A DNA stretch of 20,757 nucleotides, taken from positions 1-20,757 of the forward strand of contig CAZDYI010000124.1 in assembly GCA_964509765.1 (NCBI GenBank), written 5' to 3'. A model generated the notes under the pieces. The model was not told where the DNA came from. It did no database searches and saw only the letters and a list, made by a program, of their open reading frames with translations. The position numbers were made by a program, and so were the translations under genes. This stretch comes from CAZDYI01 sp964509765. GTDB lineage: Bacteria; Pseudomonadota; Gammaproteobacteria; Tethybacterales; Tethybacteraceae. Positions 1 through 7,472 of the stretch are shown piece by piece; positions within the stretch are counted from its first letter, which is position 1, and each line of letters starts with the position of its first letter.

Positions 1-619
<619 letters not shown>

Positions 620-623
<4 letters not shown>

Positions 624-1633
624 GGGTGGGCGTCGCCGGCGGCGGGATCGCCGGCAGGCTCCTGGCGTGGCGCGCGGCAGCGGCCGGCGCCGAGGTCGAG
701 CTGTTCGACTCGGGCGAGAACCAAAGGTGCTCTGGCGCCGCGGCCGGCATGCTCAGCCCGCGCGCCGAGCTCGTGAGCGCGGCGCCGGGAATCTGCGAGC
801 TCGGCCTGGAATCGCTCCCGATATGGGGCAGGTGGCTTGACGGCCTCGGCGCCTCCGGCGCCCTGTCGCTCAACGGCTCGCTGCTCGTCGCGCACCGGCG
901 CGACCGCGCCGAGCTCGAGCGGGTCCGCGCCGCGATCGAGGAGCGCTGCGGCGACGGCGCCAAGCTGCGCGAGCTCGACCGAAAGGGAATCGAGGAGATC
1001 GAGCCGGCCCTCGGCCACGTCCGGCACGGCTACCTCGTCCCCGACGAGGGCTGCCTCGACGCGGACCTCGTGATGGAAGCGCTGCGCGCGGGCTGCGACG
1101 GCGCGGGCGTGTCGTGGAGCGACGGCGAGCAGGCCGAGGGCGTCGGCGGCGGAACCATCCGGGTGGGCGGCAAGGACCGCAGCTACGACTGGGCCTGCGA
1201 CTGCCGCGGGCTCGGCGCGGCCGGCGACCTGCCGCTGCGCGCGGTGCGCGGCGAGATAGTCCACCTGCAAAGCGACGAGGTCGAGCTCCGGAGGCCTGTG
1301 CGCATCGCCCATCCCCGCCACCTCCTCTACGCCGTGCCCCGCGGCGAAGGGAGGCTGCTCGTCGGAGCGACCGAGGTGGAGACCAGCGACGGCGGAGCTC
1401 CCACGGTGCGCTCGGCGCTCGAGCTGCTCGGCGCCGCCTACGGGCTGCACCCGGCCCTGGCCGAGGCGCGCGTGGCCGATGTCAGGGTGGGCCTGCGCCC
1501 GGCCCTCCCTGACAACGAGCCGATCTGCGAGGCGTCGGAAGGCAAGGTCTCGATCAACGGAATGTACCGGCACGGCTTCCTCGTAGCGCCCGCGCTCGTC
1601 GAGAGGGCGATCGGTGAGATGGGGATCGGCTGA
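620..1633 (+). CDS. thiO: Glycine oxidase / FAD-dependent amine oxidase ThiO
   Basis: ThiO oxidises glycine to iminoglycine, the C-N donor for the thiazole ring made by ThiG. The protein has 337 residues, close to the family norm. The N-terminus carries the FAD-binding Rossmann motif GVAGGGIAGRLLAWRAA followed by a beta strand ending in an acidic residue (VELFD). The AAAGMLSP segment (about residues 36-43) and the C-terminal YRHGFLVAPAL motif are typical of the DAO/ThiO family. The GTG start was chosen because it overlaps the thiC stop and places the nucleotide-binding motif at the very N-terminus, as expected. It lies between thiC and thiS. Another DAO-family specificity is possible, but context strongly favours ThiO. 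Confidence 0.92.
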
Positions 1634-1641
1634 CGGGCGTC

Positions 1642-1845
1642 ATGGCCGAGGTCACCGTCAACGGCGACAGCCGCGCAGTCGATGAGGGAACGACCCTCGC
1701 GCAGCTGCTCGACGGCTTCGACAGCGGCGGAAGCCCGGTCGTCGCCGCGGTCAACGGCGAGCACGTCCCCCGCGCCGAGCACGGGAAGACGCTCCTCGAA
1801 GACGGCGACAGCGTCGAGGTGCTCGCGGTCAGGCAGGGTGGCTGA
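1642..1845 (+). CDS. thiS: Sulfur carrier protein ThiS
   Basis: ThiS is a 67-residue ubiquitin-fold protein whose C-terminal thiocarboxylate donates sulfur for thiazole synthesis. It starts at ATG with the usual short beta strand (EVTVNGD) and ends in the obligatory diglycine (VRQGG), the site of adenylation by ThiF and thiocarboxylation. It follows thiO by eight bases, and its stop lies inside the first codons of thiG (an eight-base overlap). It is one of the few ATG starts in the window that is not at the head of a unit. No thiF is visible here, so activation must use a protein encoded elsewhere. Confidence 0.95.
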   Translation: MAEVTVNGDSRAVDEGTTLAQLLDGFDSGGSPVVAAVNGEHVPRAEHGKTLLEDGDSVEVLAVRQGG

Positions 1846-2623
1846 GGGCGGCCACGGCCTCGTCATCGCCGGCAGGGAGCTGGCGAGCCGGCTGCTGCTC
1901 GGAACCGCGCGCTACCCCTCGCCCGCGGTTCTTGCAGACTGCGTGCGGCGGGCTAAGCCCGGGCTTGTCACTGTGTCGCTGCGCCGCGCGGGCAAGGGCG
2001 GCGGCGACTTCAACGACCTGGTCTCCGGGCTGGGCGTCCCGGTCGTCCCCAACACCTCCGGCTGCCGGACCGCCGCGGAGGCCTGCCGCACCGCGTCGAT
2101 GGCGCGCGAGCTCCTCGGAACCGACTGGGTGAAGCTCGAGGTGATCGCCGACGACGACACGCTCGCGCCGGACCCGTTCGGCCTGGCCGAGGCCGCCGAG
2201 ACCCTGGTCCGGGACGGTTTCAATGTGCTCGCCTACTGCACCGAGGACCTCGCGCTGTGCGCGAGGCTCGCCGGGATCGGCTGCAGCGCGATCATGCCCT
2301 GGGGCTCGCCGATCGGCTCGGGGCAGGGTCTGACGAACGTCGACCGACTCGTCAAGCTCCGTGACTCGCTGCCGGGCGAGGTGCTGGTCGTCGACGCCGG
2401 CATCGGCCGGCCCTCGGACGCGGCGCAGGCGATGGAGATCGGCTTCGACGCCGTATTGCTGAACACCGCGGTCGCGCTCGCCGGCGACCCGGCCGCGATG
2501 GCGTGCGCGTTCGCCGACGCGGTCGACTCCGGCAGGCGCGCCCGGCTTGCCGGGGTGATGCCGAGAAACCCGATGGCGGTTCCGAGCTCGCCTGCTCCCG
2601 ACGCCGCCGGCGACATCGGCTGA
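1838..2623 (+). CDS. thiG: Thiazole synthase ThiG
   Basis: ThiG forms thiazole phosphate from deoxyxylulose 5-phosphate, iminoglycine (from ThiO) and ThiS thiocarboxylate. The 261-residue TIM-barrel protein shows the NTSGCRTAAEA motif (residues 72-82), the Schiff-base lysine in WVKLEVI (Lys99), MPWGSPIGSGQG for phosphate binding, and the late barrel motifs DAGIGRPSDAAQAMEIG and VLLNTAVA. The GTG start overlaps the end of thiS by eight bases. The open frame extends further upstream inside thiS, but that extension does not resemble ThiG. It is the last gene of the thi unit; 39 bases separate it from the TolC-type gene. No thiE or thiD follows. Confidence 0.95.
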   Translation: MAEGGHGLVIAGRELASRLLLGTARYPSPAVLADCVRRAKPGLVTVSLRRAGKGGGDFNDLVSGLGVPVVPNTSGCRTAAEACRTASMARELLGTDWVKLEVIADDDTLAPDPFGLAEAAETLVRDGFNVLAYCTEDLALCARLAGIGCSAIMPWGSPIGSGQGLTNVDRLVKLRDSLPGEVLVVDAGIGRPSDAAQAMEIGFDAVLLNTAVALAGDPAAMACAFADAVDSGRRARLAGVMPRNPMAVPSSPAPDAAGDIG

Positions 2624-2645
2624 TTCCAGGTTCGCGGCGCAATGC

Positions 2646-2654
2646 TGGGATAAT
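2646..2654 (+). promoter_or_regulatory. Extended -10 element before the TolC-type gene
   Basis: TGGGATAAT fits an extended -10 (TGn plus GATAAT) and stands out in very GC-rich sequence. The hexamer ends at 2654, so transcription would begin near 2661, only about two bases before the ATG at 2663. No TTGACA-like box is seen at 16-18 bases upstream. The inference is a promoter giving a leaderless or nearly leaderless mRNA. Confidence 0.5.
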
Positions 2655-2662
2655 TCGCACTG

Positions 2663-3934
2663 ATGAATTGCATGGCCGGCGCGGCGAGGACTGCCGGCAC
2701 CCTATCCCTTGTTGCCGCGGCCTGCCTCATCCAGGCCGCTTCCCTGGCCAGCCCCTACCCGCACCTGGTGGCCGCGCTCGAGCACAGCCCGGACCACCGC
2801 CGCGCCATGCTCGGCATAGAGGTCGCGGAGGAATCGGTCACCGTTGCGAAGGCGCGCGGACTGCCGCAGGTCCGCGGCGGCGCGTCCTACCGCCTTGACT
2901 CGCCCGAGGCCATGGGCCAGGGAGGGCCTCCGGACCGGCTCGGAGCGCAGATCGTGATCGACCAGCAGGTGTTCAACCTCGAGACCTCGGCCGGAATCTC
3001 GCTGGCCGAAATACAGCTCGAGATCGCCAGGACCAGGGTCGAGGATTCGCGCCAGCAGATCCTGCTCGCCACCTACCGCGCCTACCTGCAGACAGCGCTC
3101 GCGGCAGAGAACCTCGACCTGATCGCGCAGAGGCGGGAGCGGCTCGAGGAGCAGCTGAACATCGCCTCGACCCTCACAGAGGTCGGCAGGACCAACAGGC
3201 TCCAGATGCTCAACGTCCAGGCGCAGCTCGCCTCGCTCGAGGCCGAGCGGGTAAGCGCAGAGAACGCGGTTGTCACCGCCGGCGAAGGCCTCCGCAACCT
3301 CTCGGGCCTCGACCCCGTCGACATCAGGCGGCTCGCCCGCACCCTGCCGCCGGACATCGGCGGGCCCGACTCCTGGAGGGAGCGCATCCGCGAGGCCCCG
3401 GCGCTGCGTGCGGCCGCGCTCGAGGTCGACTCGCAGCAGCAGGCGACGCAGCAGCTCGTCGCCTCGGTGCTGCCCTCGCTGCTCGCCGAGGGCACCGCCG
3501 ACAAGGAGTTCGAGACGTCCTTCAACCTCAGGCTTTCGGTTCCGCTTTACTCCAGCGGCGGGGCCACCGCGGCCCGCGACCGCTCGGAGCGCCAGGAGGA
3601 CATGCTCAAGGCCGCCTACGAGGCGGCCCGCGACCGCGCCGCGCTCGAGGTCTCGGCCGCCCACCGCGACTTCCTTCTCCAGGAGGCGCGCATCGAGGCG
3701 CTGCAGAACAGCGTCGCCGTCGGCGAGGAGCGGCTCGAGTTCGCCCGCACGAGCATCGACGCCTCGGCCGGAGTCCTCGCGGACGCGCTCGACGCCGCGA
3801 CCGACCTCGCCTCGGCCGAGCTCCAGCTCGCCCAGGCGCGCCACGCCCAGCTCCAGGCGTACCTCTCGCTGCTGTCCGCGACCGGCGGCCTCGACCTCGC
3901 CGAGGCGCAGAAGCTGGAGTCGCTGTTCGAGTGA
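2663..3934 (+). CDS. TolC-family outer membrane efflux protein
   Basis: Proteins of this family form trimeric outer-membrane channels for type I secretion or efflux. The 423-residue product has a signal peptide at about residues 4-30 (hydrophobic LSLVAAACLIQAASLA, likely cleavage before SPYPH). Two long heptad-rich helical hairpins follow. Each repeat half contains family motifs: VEDSRQQILLATYRAYLQTALA with AQLASLEAERVSAENAV in the first, and NLRLSVPLYSSGG with RIEALQNSVAVGEERLEFARTSI in the second. ATG 2663 sits just after a -10-like element, and an in-frame ATG at 2672 is an alternative. The stop overlaps the next gene's GTG start (GTGA). No inner-membrane ABC exporter or adaptor is encoded nearby, so the partner is unknown. 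It could be a PrsT-like or exopolysaccharide outer membrane component. Confidence 0.85.
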   Translation: MNCMAGAARTAGTLSLVAAACLIQAASLASPYPHLVAALEHSPDHRRAMLGIEVAEESVTVAKARGLPQVRGGASYRLDSPEAMGQGGPPDRLGAQIVIDQQVFNLETSAGISLAEIQLEIARTRVEDSRQQILLATYRAYLQTALAAENLDLIAQRRERLEEQLNIASTLTEVGRTNRLQMLNVQAQLASLEAERVSAENAVVTAGEGLRNLSGLDPVDIRRLARTLPPDIGGPDSWRERIREAPALRAAALEVDSQQQATQQLVASVLPSLLAEGTADKEFETSFNLRLSVPLYSSGGATAARDRSERQEDMLKAAYEAARDRAALEVSAAHRDFLLQEARIEALQNSVAVGEERLEFARTSIDASAGVLADALDAATDLASAELQLAQARHAQLQAYLSLLSATGGLDLAEAQKLESLFE

Positions 3935-5295
3935 CCCCGGCGCAGGCCGCGGAGAAGCCGGGGCTGCTGGTAGTCGACGACGACGACCTGATCCTCGAGC
4001 TGCTCGTCGAGGAGCTGCGCGACGACTATGACGTGATCGGCGCGCGGTCGCGCGCCGAGGCCAGGCAGGCGCTCCAGCAGTTCGGCAGGCCGCCGAGCTG
4101 CGCGCTCGTCGACCTCGGGCTGCCGCCGCACACCGACAGCCCGCGCGAGGGGCTGGCCCTCGTCCGCGACCTCGTCGCCGCCGACTCCGACTGCGCCGTG
4201 ATCGTGATCTCCGGGCAGGACGAGGAGAAGCACGGCAAGGTCGCGCGCACGCTCGGCGCGACCGACTACGTCTCGAAGCCGTGCGACGCTGAGCAGATCC
4301 GCGCAGCGCTCGGCCGGGCGAGCGCTACCCGCGCCGCCCGCTCCGACACCCACGGGCTCGTCGGCGAGTCAGCAGCGATCGCCCGCCTTCAGCGCCAGGT
4401 CCGGCAGTTCGCGACGGCGCCGTACCCGGTCCTCGTCGAGGGCGAGAGCGGGACGGGCAAGGAGCTCGTCGCCCGGGCCCTCCACCGCGAGTCGGGACGC
4501 TCCGGCAGGTTCACCGCCCTCAACTGCGCCGCGGTCCCCGAGCAGCTTTTCGAGGCGACGCTGTTCGGCGCGCGGCGCGGCTCGTACACCGGCGCGACCG
4601 CGGACAGCTCGGGGCTGGTCGGCGCGAGCGACCAAGGCACCCTGTTCCTCGACGAGATCGGCGACATGGGCGCAGAGCTCCAGCCGAAGCTGCTGCGGGT
4701 CCTCGAGTCGGGCGAGTACTACCGCGTCGGCGACTCCAGCCCGTCGGTCGCCGACGTCCGGGTTGTCGCCGCGACCAACCGGCCTTTGCTCGGCAAGCCG
4801 GGCGCGAACGGATTCCGCGAGGACCTCTACCACCGCCTCAGCGTCCTCGCGATAAGGACTCCGTCGCTTTCGGAGCTCGGCGACGACAGGATGCTGCTGC
4901 TCGAGCACTTCCGGGCCGCCGCCGCCGAGCGGACCTCCTCGGAGCCGTTCGCTCTGGACGGCGACGCGGAGGAGCTGCTGCGCACCTACCCGTTCCCGGG
5001 CAACGTGCGCGAGCTCCGCAACGTCGTCGCCCGGCTTCAGGTCAAGCATCCGGGAGAGAGCGTCTCGCGCGAGTCGCTCGCTGACGAGCTGCTGGTCGTC
5101 CCTGACGACGGCGCAAAGGGAGGCACCCTCGCCGAGCTGCTCGAGTCCGACGCGCGCCGGCATGCGCGGGATGCCTTCGCCGAATACGGCGACCACTCCG
5201 CCGCTGCCGGCAGGCTGGGCATCAGCGAGAAGCGGCTGAGGGAGCTTCTCGAGCCTCTGCAGGCAAGTGACGTTTCGGATGGAGATCAGAGCTGA
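3931..5295 (+). CDS. Sigma54-dependent response regulator, PrsR/NtrC-like
   Basis: This is a 454-residue transcription activator with three parts. The N-terminal receiver (about 10-130) has the acidic pocket VVDDDD, phospho-acceptor Asp61 in ALVDLGLPP, VISGQ and the lysine in VSKPCD. The AAA+ domain (about 145-375) has Walker A GESGTGKE (171-178), the sigma54-contacting loop GSYTGA (217-222, a variant of GAFTGA), Walker B LFLDEIGDMG and the arginine-bearing FREDLYHRLSVL. The C-terminus has a Fis-type helix-turn-helix (SAAAGRLGISEKRLRELL). The DLGLPPHTDSPREGL segment resembles PrsR regulators of PEP-CTERM/exosortase loci more than plain NtrC. It is coupled by a 4-base overlap to the TolC-type gene. 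No sensor kinase is in the window. The sigma54 gene it needs lies about 6.5 kb downstream. Confidence 0.88.
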   Translation: MTPAQAAEKPGLLVVDDDDLILELLVEELRDDYDVIGARSRAEARQALQQFGRPPSCALVDLGLPPHTDSPREGLALVRDLVAADSDCAVIVISGQDEEKHGKVARTLGATDYVSKPCDAEQIRAALGRASATRAARSDTHGLVGESAAIARLQRQVRQFATAPYPVLVEGESGTGKELVARALHRESGRSGRFTALNCAAVPEQLFEATLFGARRGSYTGATADSSGLVGASDQGTLFLDEIGDMGAELQPKLLRVLESGEYYRVGDSSPSVADVRVVAATNRPLLGKPGANGFREDLYHRLSVLAIRTPSLSELGDDRMLLLEHFRAAAAERTSSEPFALDGDAEELLRTYPFPGNVRELRNVVARLQVKHPGESVSRESLADELLVVPDDGAKGGTLAELLESDARRHARDAFAEYGDHSAAAGRLGISEKRLRELLEPLQASDVSDGDQS

Positions 5296-5434
5296 GCGTC
5301 CCGATTCGTCAGCTTTCTGAGATGGCATCCAAGAACTTTGCGGACAACCCACAGTCGGACCAGGGCTAAAACAGGAACGAAAGCGCCGGCTCCGACACGG
5401 GAAGAAACCGCTTCACGCCGGCTGGCCGGTCACT

Positions 5435-5455
5435 GCGCAAGGTGGGGAATTGCGC
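5435..5455. repeat. Inverted repeat GCGCAA-N9-TTGCGC
   Basis: Two perfect 6-base arms are separated by nine bases (GGTGGGGAA). The spacing and position upstream of the membrane protein gene would suit an operator for a dimeric regulator or an RNA hairpin. There is no further evidence, and arms this short can occur by chance. Confidence 0.3.
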
Positions 5456-5512
5456 GTCCCTTATCATTGCTCGAGGCGGGATACTGTCCCGGCGCACGGA
5501 GCGGCCAGCGGC

Positions 5513-5534
5513 AGGCACCCAGTGACTGGTGCCT
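5513..5534 (+). other. Strong hairpin in the leader of the membrane protein gene
   Basis: AGGCA(C)CCAG-TGA-CTGGTGCCT folds into nine base pairs with one bulged C and a three-base loop. No U-tract follows, so it is not a typical intrinsic terminator. It could be an operator, an mRNA stability element or an attenuation structure upstream of the lower-GC gene. Confidence 0.4.
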
Positions 5535-5564
5535 TCGGTGAGAACGATGGCACGCACAAGTAAA

Positions 5565-5642
5565 ATGCCGATCAATTGCCGCCGGGGCCTTTGGAGAGCG
5601 GGCAGACGCCGGGGCCTCGTTTCTTTCGCAGTGTGGCAGTGA
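5565..5642 (+). CDS. Possible 25-codon leader ORF coupled to the membrane protein gene
   Basis: An ATG frame of 25 sense codons ends in a TGA that overlaps a GTG of the membrane protein frame as GTGA. That is the same junction used between many real gene pairs here. The encoded peptide is short, Arg/Trp-rich and matches no family I know. It may be a translated leader that delivers ribosomes to the next start, or chance. There is no clear ribosome binding site. Confidence 0.2.
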   Translation: MPINCRRGLWRAGRRRGLVSFAVWQ

Positions 5643-7333
5643 AGAACATCAGCCCCGCGGCTTGGGGGCGCTTTTTCGCAACATTGCTGACAGTGTTGTT
5701 GGCCGCCTCCGTCGTGAGCGACTATTTCAGGCCGATGCCGGAATTCTTCGATTACGACAAGGGGATGCTGAGCGCCGATGCGCTCGTCTTCCCCGACATG
5801 ATCATGCAGCTGCGGTCCGGGCAGGCGGAAATGAAGGACTGGTTTGCAAACCCTGCGCCTTTCTGGCTCACTCTTTTCCTTCCACTGAAGGCATTGATCT
5901 CGATGACAGGCGGCGACTGGCATCTCTCCCTGGCCATGAGGAGAATGCTTGAAACCTTGCTGCTGCTCGGCTCCCTCGCTGCAGTGATTCGCCTGTCGTC
6001 GAATAGGTCATGGTCCGGTTCCGTCCAGCTTGCGGCGATGCCGCTTGCGGCCCTGTTTCTGACAGACCTGGTGTTCGGCGGAGGCGGCACGCTGGCTGTA
6101 GGCAACACCGGATTCCGGACTTTCAACCTGGCAATGTTCTTCCTGTCCTGCGCCGGCCTTGCCCTGGTTGCAACAAGCGGCAAGGCGAACCGCCCCCTTT
6201 CCTGGCTTTACCTGGCCGCGTGCTTCCTGTTCGGGGCCGAGGATGCGCTGCTGGGCGTGCATGTCGTGTTTCCGGTGTTTCTGTCGTCAGCCTGCTGGGC
6301 CTGGCTTCGCCGCGGACAAGGCAAGGCATGCTGGGGAATCCCTGCGGTTGCCATGGCCGGGATTGCGCTGTTCGTTGCGGGGCACCAACTGAACCAACAC
6401 CTTTCTCCGTTTGCCAGAAACCTTGAGATCTCTCACGACACGTTCTCGTCCCTCGGCGTTGCGCATGCCGCGCGGGCGGTCTCTGAGGGCAACATCGCCT
6501 CAGCGCTCCCCAATTTCATCACAAGGACGTTCCAGGCATTCACAGACAACCTGCTGAAGGACATCGACCAGGAATGGGTGAGCGAGGGCATTCTCAATTC
6601 GATTCTTCTCGCTTTCATTGTTCCGGTGTTCGCCTTGACAATGTCAAAGACCTGGCGCGGGAAGGGGCTGTCGGAGCGCCGGGACGTCAGGGAGACAACG
6701 GTGTTTTTCGTTCTTGTGACGTACTGGTCCTTGGTCGTTTCAACAATTGCTTCGATGATCATCGTTTACGCCAGGGTGAGGTACGCATTCGTCCTGGTCT
6801 GGGCTTCGCCCCTGGTCCTGCATATCGCGTGGACAGGCCTTGGGGGCTTGAGCCCTGCCGGCCGTGCGAAGGTCAAGCACGGCGCTTCTGCCTTGCTCAC
6901 GTTGTCGCTGGTAACGTACGTTGCCTTCTTCCGCCCCGAGCAGACGGCTCGAGACATTGCCGCGTGCACCTCGGATGACGGGGTACTCGCAGGCTCGGTG
7001 CTGGAACGCGGGCTGGCAAATTTTTGGTTTGCCCGGGAATCGCGCATGCTCGGCCACAGCAGCTCCCTGCACCTTCAATACGTCGTTTACGACTTTTTCG
7101 AGGAGCCCCTGGTTTTCCAGTACAGGCACGTGGGAAACATCCAGCACTCAGTTGGAAGCGCTGATTTCGCGATCGTGGACAACAAGGACAAGGCGTACAT
7201 TCCGGGCATGCGGAGGCAGTTCGGGATTCCGTCCCGACTTGAGGTGTGCGGCAGGGATTCGTGGATGCTGTACTCCAAGGACCGGTTGGCATACGCGGAC
7301 CTGCACCGCCGAGGATACGATGCGGGGCGGTGA
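5639..7333 (+). CDS. Polytopic membrane protein, possible GT-C type glycosyltransferase
   Basis: I do not recognise a named gene. From the GTG at 5639 the product is 564 residues (585 if a TTG at 5576 is used). It has an N-terminal transmembrane helix, an acidic extracytoplasmic loop (FDYDKGMLSADALVFPD), roughly nine or ten more hydrophobic segments, and a soluble C-terminal part ending in FGIPSRLEVCGRDSWMLYSKD. A first loop with paired acidic residues, many helices and a C-terminal soluble domain are features of GT-C enzymes that use polyprenyl-phosphate sugars, but no signature proves it. Base composition and codon use are clearly less GC-rich than on either side, and long T and A runs occur, so the gene was probably acquired separately. 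It lies between a PrsR-like regulator and an ExeA-like ATPase, which suggests a surface-glycan role. The start is uncertain because no ribosome binding site is clear. Confidence 0.6.
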   Translation: MKNISPAAWGRFFATLLTVLLAASVVSDYFRPMPEFFDYDKGMLSADALVFPDMIMQLRSGQAEMKDWFANPAPFWLTLFLPLKALISMTGGDWHLSLAMRRMLETLLLLGSLAAVIRLSSNRSWSGSVQLAAMPLAALFLTDLVFGGGGTLAVGNTGFRTFNLAMFFLSCAGLALVATSGKANRPLSWLYLAACFLFGAEDALLGVHVVFPVFLSSACWAWLRRGQGKACWGIPAVAMAGIALFVAGHQLNQHLSPFARNLEISHDTFSSLGVAHAARAVSEGNIASALPNFITRTFQAFTDNLLKDIDQEWVSEGILNSILLAFIVPVFALTMSKTWRGKGLSERRDVRETTVFFVLVTYWSLVVSTIASMIIVYARVRYAFVLVWASPLVLHIAWTGLGGLSPAGRAKVKHGASALLTLSLVTYVAFFRPEQTARDIAACTSDDGVLAGSVLERGLANFWFARESRMLGHSSSLHLQYVVYDFFEEPLVFQYRHVGNIQHSVGSADFAIVDNKDKAYIPGMRRQFGIPSRLEVCGRDSWMLYSKDRLAYADLHRRGYDAGR

Positions 7334-7381
7334 GCCTCATGCCGGTCATCATGCGCGGTTCGGCACGGAAGTCAACGCGTC

Positions 7382-7410
7382 CATGCCGGAACCTGGATTG
7401 TTCGGGCATG
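7382..7410 (+). terminator. Imperfect hairpin downstream of the membrane protein gene
   Basis: CATGCC-g-GAAC / GTTC-g-GGCATG forms ten base pairs with a single G·G mismatch around a seven-base loop. It lies 48 bases after the stop codon and just before the TAGAAT element. There is no run of T directly after it (CACTTACTAG follows), so termination is uncertain; an operator for the next unit is the alternative. Confidence 0.35.
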
Positions 7411-7417
7411 CACTTAC

Positions 7418-7423
7418 TAGAAT
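7418..7423 (+). promoter_or_regulatory. Possible -10 element before the ExeA-like gene
   Basis: TAGAAT lies in a short AT-rich tract (TTACTAGAATCTGATTTAG) between otherwise GC-rich segments. Transcription would start near 7430, leaving about 43 bases before ATG 7473. The leader carries AGGAG at 7436-7440, too far from the ATG to act as its ribosome binding site. No good -35 box is present. This would be the head promoter of the twelve-gene cluster. Confidence 0.35.
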
Positions 7424-7472
7424 CTGATTTAGGATAGGAGACGGCCCCCGCGGCCGCCCGCCGACAGCCTCG

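Larger units (their letters stand above)
5296..5638 (+). other. Gene-poor leader region with two inverted repeats
   Basis: These 343 bases lie between the response regulator and the membrane protein gene and show no convincing long gene. Base composition drops from the very GC-rich neighbourhood to a more balanced mix, continuous with the following gene. It contains an inverted repeat GCGCAA/TTGCGC (5435-5455), a weak -10-like GATACT (5480-5485), a strong hairpin (5513-5534) and a small open frame (5565-5642). Two open frames covering parts of it, one per strand, encode arginine-rich or unstructured translations without family features; I treat them as spurious. Confidence 0.6.

Noticed and set aside
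5333..5356. TGGCAT followed by TTGC, like a sigma54 -24/-12 promoter after the response regulator gene
   Set aside because: The two halves are separated by nine bases instead of five, so the GG to GC distance is wrong for sigma54.
5366..5923. 185-codon open frame on the minus strand over the leader region and the start of the membrane protein gene
   Set aside because: No family features; it runs antisense to a better supported gene, and the translation looks random.
7015..7033. Inverted repeat GGCAAA-N7-TTTGCC with a T run
   Set aside because: It lies within the membrane protein coding sequence, has short arms, and the T run is in the loop, not after the stem, so it is not a terminator.
7121..7140. 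CACGTG with flanking GGGAAACA resembling a parS half-site
   Set aside because: Only one half resembles parS and it has an extra base; the left half does not match, and it lies inside a coding sequence.
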